From contig JAJEAN010000007.1 of the NCBI GenBank assembly GCA_022822725.1, forward strand, positions 1,995,045-2,059,044: DNA of 64,000 nucleotides, given 5' to 3'. Position numbers and translations under genes: made by a program. Numbering within the stretch: the first letter of the stretch is position 1; each line of letters starts with the position of its first letter. This document shows positions 29,209 to 39,112 of the stretch, in pieces. Origin of the DNA: Candidatus Latescibacterota bacterium. Lineage in GTDB: Bacteria > JAAXHH01. A model generated the notes under the pieces. That model was not told the origin of the DNA and did not search any database. It saw only the letters and a list, made by a program, of their open reading frames with translations.

Positions 29209-30108
29209 ATGAGCAACCTGCCCGATTTCGACCAGTTGTGGGACTACGACGACCCGGGGAAGACCGAGAAGGTCTTCAAGGAGCTCTTCGCTGAATCGAG
29301 AAGCTCCGGAGACCGCGAGTACCAGGCCCAGTTACTCACACAAATTGCGCGGACCCATAGTCTTCGGCGGGATTTCGAGGAAGCCCACCGCATTCTGGAC
29401 GACGTTGAGAGAATGATTAACGTTGTTGCCAATGCGCTCGACATTCAAACCCCGGTCGCCCAGATCCGCTTCCTGCTCGAACGCGGCCGCACCCACAACT
29501 CCGCCGGTCAGATCGAAGCGGCCCGCCCGTTCTTTATCGAGGCCTGGGAACGGGCATGCAACGCCCGCCAGGACTACCACGCCGTAGACGCAGCCCACAT
29601 GCTCGGCATCTGTGAGCATGGCGATGCATCCCTTTTGTGGAATAACAGGGCGATGGAAGTCGCGGAAGCATCCGATGATCCGCGGGCAAAAGGCTGGCTA
29701 GGTGCCCTGTACAACAACACGGGTTGGACGTACCAAGACGCGGGCCAATACGAAAAGGCGCTGGAGTTCTTCGAGAAAGGATTGGCCTGGCGGAAGGGAC
29801 TGGACGACCATCAGGCCACGCGGATCGCGAAGTGGGCTGTTGCGCGCGCCAAACGCTCGCTCAACCGAACGGAAGAGGCCCTGGCCATGCAGCAGTCCCT
29901 GCTCGAAGAACTCGAATCGGCTGGGACGTCAGACGGTTACGTCTTTGAGGAAATCGCCGAGTGTCTGTTTAAGCTGGGCAGACCGGATGAATCTCGGCCC
30001 TTCTTTGTCCGCGCCTACCGAGAACTGGCGAAAGACGGTTGGCTGGCGGAGAACGAGCCGGAGCGGCTGGATCGGCTCAAACGCATTGGCGAAGGACAAC
30101 CATGTTGA
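29209..30108 (+). CDS. TPR-repeat protein
   Basis: This 299-residue, mainly helical protein contains several tetratricopeptide-like pairs. The clearest is around residues 165-200 (YNNTGWTYQDAGQYEKALEFFEKG), with others before and after. TPRs mediate protein-protein contact; no enzyme domain is present. Its TGA overlaps the start of the next PhyH gene (ATG 30102), so translation of the two is likely coupled, which suggests a shared function. Confidence 0.75.
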   Translation: MSNLPDFDQLWDYDDPGKTEKVFKELFAESRSSGDREYQAQLLTQIARTHSLRRDFEEAHRILDDVERMINVVANALDIQTPVAQIRFLLERGRTHNSAGQIEAARPFFIEAWERACNARQDYHAVDAAHMLGICEHGDASLLWNNRAMEVAEASDDPRAKGWLGALYNNTGWTYQDAGQYEKALEFFEKGLAWRKGLDDHQATRIAKWAVARAKRSLNRTEEALAMQQSLLEELESAGTSDGYVFEEIAECLFKLGRPDESRPFFVRAYRELAKDGWLAENEPERLDRLKRIGEGQPC

Positions 30109-31037
30109 CCGCTGCGCAGAAATCCGCGTTCGATGAACATGGCTGGGTCCACGTGCCGGGTGCAATCTCTGACGAGCAAGTTCATTCCGTACTCGACCGG
30201 GTATGGAACGACCTGGAGCAGCGGTGCGGGATACCGCGCAACGACCCGGCGACCTGGCCTGAAGCGAGACCCAAGGGTTTCAACAGGCTGATGCGGTCCG
30301 GCGCCTTCGAACCTACCTGCAACCAGTCCGTCAAGGACGCTATAGACGAATTCCTGGAACCCGGCAACTGGGAAAAACCAAGCCCCTGGGGGGCGCTTCT
30401 GCTGACCTTCCCCGCTGCGGGCCCGTGGTTTCTGCCCAACCAGTCATGGCATCTGGACCTGCAGATTGCCGTAGACGCCGCGTCAGAGAAAAACCCCGGC
30501 GTACAGGTCTTCGCCATATTGGAGCCGCTGGCCGCCCGTGGCGGCGCGACGGTTGCCCTCGCCGGTTCTCACCGGCTCGTCCGCCACCTCGCACGGCAAC
30601 CGGATCTGATCGGCGAGGGCCGATCCAAAGACATCACCAATGCGGTCAAACGGGCGGCGCCGAATCTGCGGGATCTATGGTCCCGCGACCTGGGTGGAAA
30701 CCGGGAGGACCGGTACCTTGAGCATCCCGTCGATGTCTCCGGCATTCCCGTGCAGGCCGTCGAATTCACCGGCGATCCCGGTGACGTGATCTTCATGCAT
30801 CCCTGGATTATCCATGCCGCGTCACCCAACCGCGGCGACAGGCCGAGAATCGTTATAACGGAACGGGTCCGCAGACTGGACGCACCGACCGGGCAGGACG
30901 CACCGACCGGGCAGGACGCACCGAACGGGCAGGACGCACCGAACGGGCAGGACGCACCGAACAATCAGAACGACGACGCCCGCGACACCAGCGACACCAG
31001 CAACACCAGCGACGGCAACCAACTGGTAGAGGCATAA
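30102..31037 (+). CDS. Phytanoyl-CoA dioxygenase (PhyH) family oxygenase 4 with repeat tail
   Basis: This 311-residue protein has the PhyH core with iron ligands His117 and Asp119 (SWHLDLQ). A distal His lies in IMHPWIIHAASPNRGDRPR, where the arginine is placed to bind 2-oxoglutarate. After about residue 259 comes a low-complexity tail of repeated DAPTGQ or DAPNGQ units and then DTSDTSNTSD. The tail is hydrophilic and probably disordered. The start overlaps the TPR gene stop, and the next gene starts at the base after its TAA, so the gene is in a tight transcript with a TPR protein and a permease. Confidence 0.85.
   Translation: MLTAAQKSAFDEHGWVHVPGAISDEQVHSVLDRVWNDLEQRCGIPRNDPATWPEARPKGFNRLMRSGAFEPTCNQSVKDAIDEFLEPGNWEKPSPWGALLLTFPAAGPWFLPNQSWHLDLQIAVDAASEKNPGVQVFAILEPLAARGGATVALAGSHRLVRHLARQPDLIGEGRSKDITNAVKRAAPNLRDLWSRDLGGNREDRYLEHPVDVSGIPVQAVEFTGDPGDVIFMHPWIIHAASPNRGDRPRIVITERVRRLDAPTGQDAPTGQDAPNGQDAPNGQDAPNNQNDDARDTSDTSNTSDGNQLVEA
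30879..30968 (+). repeat. 18-base tandem repeats in the PhyH 4 tail
   Basis: Four full units (30879-30896, 30897-30914, 30915-30932 and 30933-30950) and a decayed fifth follow GACGCACCGAMCGGGCAG. They encode DAPTGQ twice and DAPNGQ twice. Nearby 9-base units encode DTS repeats. The high identity of the units suggests recent slippage. Confidence 0.9.
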
Positions 31038-33446
31038 GTGTTCCACAATTACCTCAGCGTGGCCATGCGCAATCTCCGCAGGCATCCCGCCTATTCGCTC
31101 ATCAATATCGCCGGGCTGGCCATCGGCATGGCCACGTGCATCCTGATCCTTCTGTACATCCAGGATGAGCTCAGCTACGACCGATATCATCCCCATGCCG
31201 ACCGCGTGTACCGGATCGTCGACGATATCGAGAGTGGGGGCCAGACCGTTCAGACGGCCGGGACGCCCACGGGCTGGGGACCCGCCCTGAAGCGCGACTA
31301 CCCCGAGATCGAGCTTGTCGTCCGGTTGAGAGGTACCGAATCCGCGTGGCTGGTCGATCTGGGAAACACCATCTACTATGAGCGCAAAGTCATCTGGGCG
31401 GGATCCGACCTGTTCGAGATGTTCAGCATTCCGCTGGCCGCGGGGGATCAAAGCGTCGCGCTCGCCGAGCCGTATTCGATGGTGATCTCGGAGGATCTGG
31501 CCTTCAAGTACTTCGGCGACGAAGAGGCCATCGGCAAAGCGGTCAATCTCGACAATCGCTGGGACTTCACGGTGACGGGCGTCATGAAGAACATTCCGAC
31601 CAACTCCCACCTGCGGCCGGACATGTTCGTATCCTATAGCACGATGACAGCGATACAGTCCGGCTGGGACCTGGACGACTGGGAATATCACCGAAACCTG
31701 TATACCTACGTCCGGCTCCGCGAGAACGTCTCTCCGAGTGATTTCGAAGCGAAACTGCCGGCCTTTCTGGAACGTCACGCGGGCGACCAGTACCGGGAGG
31801 CGGGCATCAGCCTGCGGCCTTCGCTCCAGCCCCTCGCGGACATACATCTCTATTCGAACAGGGAGAGTGAGCACGAACCCAACGGCGATATACGGTACGT
31901 GGCCCTCTTCATGGCCATCGCGTTCCTGGTCCTGATTATCGCTTGCATCAATTTCATTAACCTGGCCACGGCCCGTTCCGAGATGCGCGCCAGGGAAGTA
32001 GGCGTGAGAAAGGTGCTGGGTGCGAACCGGATGCAGCTGATCCGCCAGTTCCTGGGCGAATCGGTCCTCATGGCCGGTCTCGCCGCGGTCCTGGCGGTCA
32101 TACTGGTCCACCTCGCCCTGCCTGCCGTGAACGAAATCGCGGGAAAACAACTCGCGCTGCCGATTACCGACTGGATGGTGCTGGCCGCGCTGGTCCTCGG
32201 TACGACCTTGATCGGATTGGCCGCCGGCAGCTATCCAGCGGCCTACTTATCGGGTTTCCTTCCGGTCGAGGTAATGAAAGGCAGCCCCGAGACGGGAAAG
32301 AAAGGCCTGGGCATGCGGCAGGTGCTGGTGGTGATACAGTTCTCCATGTCCATCTTCCTGCTGGCCAGCACGGCCGTCATCCACGATCAGCTCGATTACA
32401 TCCAGACCAAGCGGCTGGGGTTCAACAAAGAACACGTCATGGTCATCCCCATCGTAGGCTCCCCGCAACTGCCGAATACGCCCGTGCTGAAGCAGCGCCT
32501 TTCGGGATTGCCCGGCGTGGTGGGTATCGCGACGACCACCGGCGTGCCGGGCATGCGGGCGATGACCACCTATGGGGTACGGCCCGAAGGCATGCGGCCC
32601 GATGACCACCTGATGATGACCACGCTGCACGTGGACGAGAATTTTCTGGACGTCATGAACATCGATGTCGTCGCCGGCCGGAATTTTGCACCGGACTGGG
32701 GCACGGATACGACCGGTGGGGTTCTGCTTAACGAGACGGCCGTCCGGTCCCTGGGATGGGGAGCGCCCGCCGACGCGATCGGCAGGCAATTCGATCGGCT
32801 TTCCTTTGAGGGAGTGGTTCCGGGCCGCGTAATCGGCGTGGTACGGGATTTCCACCTGCGGACGATACACGAAGAAATCGAACCGGCCGCGATCATGACC
32901 AGCACCTATCACATTTTCGTCTTGATCCGTATCGAGCCTGAGGGCATTACCGAAACCATTGGGCGTATCGAGGAGATATGGAGAGACGTGGATCCCAGGT
33001 TCCCGCTGGATTTCACCTTCCTGGACGAGGATTTCGACGCGCTGTACCGGACCGACCGGTTGCTTGGCGAGATCTTCGCGGTCTTCGCCTTTCTCGCGGT
33101 CTTCGTGGCCTGCCTGGGTCTCCTGGGACTCGCCTCGTTCTCGATCCAGCAACGCACCCGGGAGATCGGGATCCGCAAAGTCGTCGGTTCGTCGGTTTCC
33201 GGCATCGTGGTCCTGCTTTCGAAGGACTTCATGAAGTACGTCCTCTGGGCGAACGTGATCGCCTGGCCGCTGGCCTACTTCGTCATGACCAACTGGCTGC
33301 AGAACTACGCTTATACGTCGGACATCCGATATGTCTGGTTCCTGGCCGCGGGCATGATCACGCTGGCCATTGCCTGGCTGACGATCGGGGCCCACGCAGT
33401 GGCCGCTTCGCGGCGGAACCCGGTGAACGCGCTGAGGCAGGGCTGA
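31038..33446 (+). CDS. ABC transporter permease, MacB/FtsX type, copy 1
   Basis: This 802-residue protein starts at GTG directly after the upstream TAA. An N-terminal helix (about 20-43, SLINIAGLAIGMATCILILLYI) is followed by a MacB-type periplasmic domain, three helices (about 290-410), a second periplasmic domain and a C-terminal set of helices with the FtsX signature RTREIGIRKVVG. This is the double-FtsX architecture common in Acidobacteria-type permeases. It is very similar to the copy at 35868, with long matching stretches such as QDELSYDRYHP. MacB-like permeases move peptides, lipoproteins or toxins by mechanotransmission, using a separate ATPase not encoded here. Confidence 0.9.
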   Translation: MFHNYLSVAMRNLRRHPAYSLINIAGLAIGMATCILILLYIQDELSYDRYHPHADRVYRIVDDIESGGQTVQTAGTPTGWGPALKRDYPEIELVVRLRGTESAWLVDLGNTIYYERKVIWAGSDLFEMFSIPLAAGDQSVALAEPYSMVISEDLAFKYFGDEEAIGKAVNLDNRWDFTVTGVMKNIPTNSHLRPDMFVSYSTMTAIQSGWDLDDWEYHRNLYTYVRLRENVSPSDFEAKLPAFLERHAGDQYREAGISLRPSLQPLADIHLYSNRESEHEPNGDIRYVALFMAIAFLVLIIACINFINLATARSEMRAREVGVRKVLGANRMQLIRQFLGESVLMAGLAAVLAVILVHLALPAVNEIAGKQLALPITDWMVLAALVLGTTLIGLAAGSYPAAYLSGFLPVEVMKGSPETGKKGLGMRQVLVVIQFSMSIFLLASTAVIHDQLDYIQTKRLGFNKEHVMVIPIVGSPQLPNTPVLKQRLSGLPGVVGIATTTGVPGMRAMTTYGVRPEGMRPDDHLMMTTLHVDENFLDVMNIDVVAGRNFAPDWGTDTTGGVLLNETAVRSLGWGAPADAIGRQFDRLSFEGVVPGRVIGVVRDFHLRTIHEEIEPAAIMTSTYHIFVLIRIEPEGITETIGRIEEIWRDVDPRFPLDFTFLDEDFDALYRTDRLLGEIFAVFAFLAVFVACLGLLGLASFSIQQRTREIGIRKVVGSSVSGIVVLLSKDFMKYVLWANVIAWPLAYFVMTNWLQNYAYTSDIRYVWFLAAGMITLAIAWLTIGAHAVAASRRNPVNALRQG

Positions 33447-35851
33447 TGGTATTCCATTATCTCAGAATCGCACTGCGCAACATCATCCGGCAGCCCGGTT
33501 ACGACGGAATCAACATCATCGGACTGGCGATCGGCATCACGTGCTGCATGATGATTCTGCTGCATATCCGGAACGAACTGAGCTATGACCGTTATCATGA
33601 GCACGCCGATCGGATCTACCGCGTGGTAAACGGCGATTCCGCGCGCACGCCACCGGCAGCGGGTCCGGCGCTTAAAGAACTGTTCCCGGAGGTGGAGGAA
33701 TATGCCCGGACGCGTGGTACAATCAATATCTGGATGATGGCCTATAAGGATACCGGATTCTACGAAAGCGATGTCTATAGGGCAAGCAAAGGGGTTTTTG
33801 GTGTTTTTTCTTTTCCGCTTGTACGGGGCAATCCGCAAACCGCACTGGACGACTATGCGCATCCGGAACAATCCGTTGTCATCAGCGAATCCATGGCGAT
33901 TAAACTCTTCGGCGATGAAGATCCCATGGACAAGGTGATCCGCGCAGATGACGAGATAAACCTTCGTGTGACCGGTGTTATGGAAGATGTACCGCACAAT
34001 TCCCACTTTGCCGTCGATTATCTTGTTTCTGAACACCTCGACGCAGAAAACCTTCGTGAGCGTTATGAAACGGACTGGTCCGGTTCGAATCACTTCACCT
34101 ATGTCCTGCTGGCGGAGGGAACAGATCCGGTTGAACTGGAGGACAAAATCGCCAGGTGGGCGAGTACCTATGAGCCGCTGGAGTCACTTAATATGCGCGG
34201 CTTGCCCTTCCGCCCCAGACTACAGCCGGTGACCGACATCCATCTGAGGTCGAATCTGGAGCTGGATATGGCAGGCCGTGGCGACATCAGCTATGTCTAT
34301 GTCTTTTCGGTTGTGGCGTTTTCTGTCGTGCTGATCGCCTGTATCAACTTCATGAATCTCGCTACGGCTCGGTCCACCATCCGTGCAAAGGAAGTGGCCA
34401 TCCGGAAGACGGTCGGCGCAACGCGAAGCGAGTTGGTGCTGCAGTATATGGGCGAGTCCATGTGTTCGGCCGGATTGGCCCTTGTGATAGCCATGGGGCT
34501 GGTTATAGCCATCCTTCCATGGTTCAACACGCTGATGGGAACGGCGTTTCAAGTCAACTACCTGGAAAACCCGGAACTGTTGTTGTGGCTGGCGGGCATC
34601 GCACTGCTTGTGGGGCTGCTGTCCGGCAGTTATCCCGCACTATTCATCTCCCGATTTCATCCGGCGAAGATCCTCAAGGGTGAAATGACGGGCGGCGTTA
34701 CTGGTTCCACGCTGCGCAAGGGTCTGGTGGTTGCACAGTTCGCGCTGTCGATCCTTTTGATCATCAGCACGGCGACGGTGTATCGACAGCTGGATTACAT
34801 GCAGAACAGGCAACTGGGATTCGACAAGGATCAGGTCGTCGTTATCCCACTTATCGGAGGGGCAGAGCGAGATTTCAACACCTTTAAGGCGCGACTTTCT
34901 CAGAGTCCTCACGTTCAGAGGGTTACTAGATCTGGGCTGATGCCGGGACGCATGTTCAGTGCGGCTATAATGCCTGTCTTTCCGACACGACTGGCAGAAC
35001 AGTCGGAAGATGACTTAGTCGGAATTCCCGCCCTGTTTGTATCTGCCGATTTCGAAGAAACCCTTGGCCTCGATTTGGTTGCGGGGCGTCCATTTTCCAG
35101 TGTGCTGAACGATGATTCGAATAACGCGGTGATCCTGAATCGGTCCGCGATTGAACTATTGGGCCTGGCCACACCGGAGGAAGCCGCAGGACGTCAGATA
35201 CGATACAGAATGAGCCCGCCAATCAGGATTATCGGCGTCGTCGAGGATTTCCATATGCAGAGCTTTCATAATCCTGTGGACCCCATGCAGTTGAGGTTCA
35301 TGAACCGTGGCGGTGGCGGACAGGCTGCAATTCGATTACAGGCGCAGAATATCCCGGATGGGATTAACGCGATTGAAGAAACATGGGCCTCGGTGTTTCC
35401 CCATTACCCCCTGGCGTATTCGTTTCTGGATGAAGACTTCGAGCAACTGTACCTGTCGGAGCAACGTACCGGCAATCTGCTCGGCGCTTTCAGCTTCCTG
35501 GCCATCTTTATCGCGTGTCTGGGGCTGTTCGGACTGGCCGCGTTTACCACCCAGCAGCGGACCAGGGAAGTGGGGATCCACAAAGTGATGGGCGCTTCGG
35601 TGTTGCGCATAGTCTCCATGCTGTCGAAGGATTTCCTTATACTGGTAGCGATTGCCGTGCCGGTCGCGTGGGGCCTGGCTTACTGGATCATGAGCAACTG
35701 GTTGCAGAACTTCGCGTATAGGGTCGAAATCGGCCCTGAGTGGTTTCTGATCGCCGCAGTCATGGCGCTGGCCATCGCCCTGACCACCGTCAGTGTCAAG
35801 GCGGTAACGACCGCGTTGACGAACCCGGTGGAAAGCCTGCGGTCCGAATGA
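33446..35851 (+). CDS. ABC transporter permease, MacB/FtsX type, copy 2 (divergent)
   Basis: This 801-residue protein starts at ATG 33446, overlapping the TGA of copy 1. It has the same architecture: N-terminal helix after YDGINIIGLAIG, a MacB-type domain, central helices, a second domain, and the C-terminal FtsX region with RTREVGIHKVMG. It is clearly less similar to copies 1 and 3 than these are to each other and appears slightly less GC-rich, so it was probably not made by the same recent duplication. A heterodimer with a neighbour is possible. Confidence 0.9.
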   Translation: MVFHYLRIALRNIIRQPGYDGINIIGLAIGITCCMMILLHIRNELSYDRYHEHADRIYRVVNGDSARTPPAAGPALKELFPEVEEYARTRGTINIWMMAYKDTGFYESDVYRASKGVFGVFSFPLVRGNPQTALDDYAHPEQSVVISESMAIKLFGDEDPMDKVIRADDEINLRVTGVMEDVPHNSHFAVDYLVSEHLDAENLRERYETDWSGSNHFTYVLLAEGTDPVELEDKIARWASTYEPLESLNMRGLPFRPRLQPVTDIHLRSNLELDMAGRGDISYVYVFSVVAFSVVLIACINFMNLATARSTIRAKEVAIRKTVGATRSELVLQYMGESMCSAGLALVIAMGLVIAILPWFNTLMGTAFQVNYLENPELLLWLAGIALLVGLLSGSYPALFISRFHPAKILKGEMTGGVTGSTLRKGLVVAQFALSILLIISTATVYRQLDYMQNRQLGFDKDQVVVIPLIGGAERDFNTFKARLSQSPHVQRVTRSGLMPGRMFSAAIMPVFPTRLAEQSEDDLVGIPALFVSADFEETLGLDLVAGRPFSSVLNDDSNNAVILNRSAIELLGLATPEEAAGRQIRYRMSPPIRIIGVVEDFHMQSFHNPVDPMQLRFMNRGGGGQAAIRLQAQNIPDGINAIEETWASVFPHYPLAYSFLDEDFEQLYLSEQRTGNLLGAFSFLAIFIACLGLFGLAAFTTQQRTREVGIHKVMGASVLRIVSMLSKDFLILVAIAVPVAWGLAYWIMSNWLQNFAYRVEIGPEWFLIAAVMALAIALTTVSVKAVTTALTNPVESLRSE

Positions 35852-35867
35852 GGAGAGTGCGGTACCC

Positions 35868-38270
35868 ATGATCCGAAATTACCTCACGGTCGCCATACGC
35901 AACCTCCTCAGGCAACCCGTCTACTCCCTCATCAACGTCGCCGGGCTCGCCATTGGCATGGCGGCGTGCATACTGATCGTGCTGTACGTCCAGGACGAGC
36001 TCAGCTACGACCGATATCACCCAAACGCGGATCGTATCTACCGGATCGTCGACGATTTCGAGAGCGGCGGGCAGACTATCCGGACGGCGGGGTCGCCCCT
36101 GAGCTGGGCGCCGGCGCTTAAGCGGGACTATCCCGAGGTAGAACAGTTCGTGCGGATGCGAGGCACCGCTACCGCGTGGCTGTTCAAAGTGGGTGAGGCC
36201 CGGTTTTTCGAGAAAAAGGTGATCTGGGCGGAAGCTTCCCTGTTCGAACTCTTTGACATTCCGCTTGTCGCCGGTGATCCAAAAACCGCGTTGGCGGAGC
36301 CCTTTACGATCGTCATCTCGGAAACGATGGCGGCCAAGTACTTCGGCCGGGAAGAGGCCATGGGACAGATCATGGGGGTGGACAACGTCTATGATTTCAA
36401 AGTGACCGGGATCATGCGGGACATGCCCGCCAATACCCATATGCGGGCGGACATGTTCACCTCCTATTCCTCCCTTGCCACGCTAGGCGACTTTTACCGG
36501 GAAAACTGGCGGATTCATGACAACTTCTATACCTACGTGCTATTGCGGGAGAACGCGGACCCGGCCGACCTGGAAGCGCAGATGCCCGGCTTTCTCGAAC
36601 GCTACGCCGGTGACACTTACCGGGAGACCGGCGTGGTGTTGCATCCGTCGCTTCAGCCGCTCGTCGACATCCACCTGTATTCGCAGCGGGAGGGCGAGTT
36701 CGAGCCCAACGGCGATATCCGCTACGTGGTCCTGTACACGCTCATCGCGATACTGATTCCGCTGATCGCGTGCATCAATTTCGTCAACCTGGCCACGGCC
36801 CGTTCGACCATGCGCGCCCGGGAGGTGGGCATCCGGAAAGTAATGGGCGCCGACCGGCGCCGGCTTATGGGACAGTTCCTGGGAGAAGCCGTCGTCATGG
36901 CGGCGCTCGCCATGGTCATTTCGGTGATCCTGGTGCAAGTCGCCCTGCCCGTGGCGAATGCGATCGCCGGGAAGCAGCTTGTCTTTCCGCTCTCGAACGG
37001 ACTGGTACTGGCGGCGCTCGCATTGGGAACGATCGTGATCGGATTGGCTGCCGGCAGCTATCCGGCGATCTATCTTTCCGGGTTTCTGCCCACCGAGGTA
37101 CTGAAGGGCAGCCTGGAAACAGGCACGCGGGGACTGAGTCCGCGCAAGATCCTGGTGGTCGTACAATTCGCCACGTCCATCTTCCTGCTGGTCAGCACGG
37201 CCGTCATCTATGACCAGCTCGAGTACATCAGCACCAAGCGGCTGGGTTTCAACAAGGAACAGGTGATGGTTATTCCCATCACGGGCTCCTCGCAACGGCC
37301 GAATACGCCCGTACTGAAAGAAAGATTGGCCCAGTTGACCGGTGTGTCCGGCATAGCCACGACAAACGGCGTGCCAGGGATGCGGGTGGTTCCCATCATG
37401 GCGGTCCGACCCGACGGCATGGCGCCCGAAGATCACCTGATGATGGCCACGCTCGAAGTGGATGAGCACTTCCTGGACGTGATGGAGATTGACCTCGTAG
37501 CCGGCCGCAATTTCTCCCCGGACTGGGGAACGGATTCGACCACGGGGTTCCTGCTCAACGAGACGGCCGTTGACTACCTGGGTTGGGGCACGCCGCTCGA
37601 CGCGTTGGACAGGCTGTTTGAGTGGATCCCCCATGGCGGCGCGAAAGGCCGGGTGATCGGCGTGGTGAAGGACTTCCACCTGCGCACGATACATGACGAG
37701 ATCGAGCCCGTCGTCATACTGTCTCACCTCTATCACCAGTACGTGCTCATCCGGCTCGAACCTGGTAATATGGCCGAGACCATCGCGCGAATAGGCGAAA
37801 CGTGGCGGAGCGTCGATAGCAGATTCCCCCTGGAATACACCTTTCTGAACGAGGATTTCGACGCGCTGTACCAGGATGACCGGCGTCTTGGCGAGGTATT
37901 CGCGATCTTCGCGATGCTGGGCGCCTTCGTGGCCTGCCTGGGACTGCTGGGACTGGCTTCCTACTCGATCCAGCAGCGCACCCGGGAGATCGGGATCCGC
38001 AAAGTGCTCGGGGCGTCGATCTCCAGCATTGTCGTTCTGCTGTCGATGGATTTTATGAAATTCGTCCTGCTGGGCAACCTGATCGCCTGGCCGCTGGCCT
38101 ACTTCGTCATGACGCGCTGGCTGCAGAACTACGCCTACGCGGCGGACCTGGATTACGCGTGGTTTCTGGTTGGCGGCCTGGTCGCCCTGGCCATAGCGTG
38201 GCTGACGATCGGGGCGCACGCGTTGGCCGCTTCGCGGCGGAATCCCGTGAACGCGTTGAGGCAGGGGTAG
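35868..38270 (+). CDS. ABC transporter permease, MacB/FtsX type, copy 3
   Basis: This 800-residue protein starts 16 bases after copy 2. The N-terminal helix YSLINVAGLAIGMAACILIV, the two MacB-type domains and the C-terminal FtsX helices (RTREIGIRKVLG) are all present. By eye about two thirds of residues match copy 1 along the N-terminal half. A truncated relative lies at 56477-56977. No ATP-binding subunit is within the window, so the partner must be encoded elsewhere or shared. Confidence 0.9.
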   Translation: MIRNYLTVAIRNLLRQPVYSLINVAGLAIGMAACILIVLYVQDELSYDRYHPNADRIYRIVDDFESGGQTIRTAGSPLSWAPALKRDYPEVEQFVRMRGTATAWLFKVGEARFFEKKVIWAEASLFELFDIPLVAGDPKTALAEPFTIVISETMAAKYFGREEAMGQIMGVDNVYDFKVTGIMRDMPANTHMRADMFTSYSSLATLGDFYRENWRIHDNFYTYVLLRENADPADLEAQMPGFLERYAGDTYRETGVVLHPSLQPLVDIHLYSQREGEFEPNGDIRYVVLYTLIAILIPLIACINFVNLATARSTMRAREVGIRKVMGADRRRLMGQFLGEAVVMAALAMVISVILVQVALPVANAIAGKQLVFPLSNGLVLAALALGTIVIGLAAGSYPAIYLSGFLPTEVLKGSLETGTRGLSPRKILVVVQFATSIFLLVSTAVIYDQLEYISTKRLGFNKEQVMVIPITGSSQRPNTPVLKERLAQLTGVSGIATTNGVPGMRVVPIMAVRPDGMAPEDHLMMATLEVDEHFLDVMEIDLVAGRNFSPDWGTDSTTGFLLNETAVDYLGWGTPLDALDRLFEWIPHGGAKGRVIGVVKDFHLRTIHDEIEPVVILSHLYHQYVLIRLEPGNMAETIARIGETWRSVDSRFPLEYTFLNEDFDALYQDDRRLGEVFAIFAMLGAFVACLGLLGLASYSIQQRTREIGIRKVLGASISSIVVLLSMDFMKFVLLGNLIAWPLAYFVMTRWLQNYAYAADLDYAWFLVGGLVALAIAWLTIGAHALAASRRNPVNALRQG

Positions 38271-38281
38271 CGAGGGAAAAC

Positions 38282-39112
38282 ATGCATGAACTAATCGTTT
38301 GCGGCTGGGATGAGGTATTCATCCTGGATATGAGCCGCGAAGAACATGGCCTTCCCATGAAGACCTGGAGTTGGCAGTCAGCAGACCGACAAGAGCTGCC
38401 TGATTCCATGAAGTCGAAATTCAGAACCACAGACGAGTGCAAGGCGGTTGATCACGGCCATCGAATCCTGGTCACGTCCTCAGGAGGTGGCGTCGCGCTC
38501 ATCGAACGCGCGACCGGAGAAGTGGTGTTCTGTGCGGCCGTTCCCAACGCCCATTCAGCCGAATTGCTCCCAGGCAACAGGTTGGCCGCCGCAGCTTCAC
38601 ATGCCCGGGATGGCGACCGGCTCATGCTGTTCGACTTGAGTGCTCCGGACAGGGAACTCTACAGTGACGATCTTCCATGGGGGCATGGCGTAGTCTGGGA
38701 CGAAATCCGTCAGATCCTCTGGGCGCTGGCCGATGAGGACATCCGGGTATATCAACTGGTCGATTGGGACACGAATGAACCATCGCTTTCGAGAGTCGAC
38801 ACCATACAACTGCCGGAAGGATCGGGGCATGATATGTATCCTGTAGCCGACTCGTCCTTGCTTTCCATCAGCACGGAGAAACACTGCTGGCTGTTCGATC
38901 GTGACTGCAGGGAGTTCAAACCCCACCCCGTGCTTGCCGATGAAGCAGACGTCAAGAGTATCGCGGAGCATCCGGAAACGGGCCAGCTGGTTTATGTGCG
39001 GGCGGATCGCAATGAATGGTGGTCCGAGACCATTCGTTTTGAAAACCCGGCACGAGATCTTCATTTGCCGGGAGAACACCTGTACAAGGCACGATGGAAC
39101 GTATGCAATTGA
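38282..39112 (+). CDS. Beta-propeller-like protein of unknown function
   Basis: This 276-residue protein (start ATG 38282 after GAGGGAAAA) opens with ELIVCGWDEVFILDMS and contains repeated short blades, each ending in a turn (ILVTSSGGGVALIERATG, GVVWDEIRQILWALAD, LLSISTEKHCWLFDRD). It resembles a family I recall as DUF6528, but I am not certain of that name. There is no signal peptide. It overlaps the next gene by 19 bases, so the two are likely translated together. Confidence 0.6.
   Translation: MHELIVCGWDEVFILDMSREEHGLPMKTWSWQSADRQELPDSMKSKFRTTDECKAVDHGHRILVTSSGGGVALIERATGEVVFCAAVPNAHSAELLPGNRLAAAASHARDGDRLMLFDLSAPDRELYSDDLPWGHGVVWDEIRQILWALADEDIRVYQLVDWDTNEPSLSRVDTIQLPEGSGHDMYPVADSSLLSISTEKHCWLFDRDCREFKPHPVLADEADVKSIAEHPETGQLVYVRADRNEWWSETIRFENPARDLHLPGEHLYKARWNVCN

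Noticed and set aside
36540-38219. A 559-codon minus-strand open frame opposite permease copy 3
   Set aside because: The plus strand encodes a complete permease; similar shadows lie opposite copy 1, as expected from codon bias.
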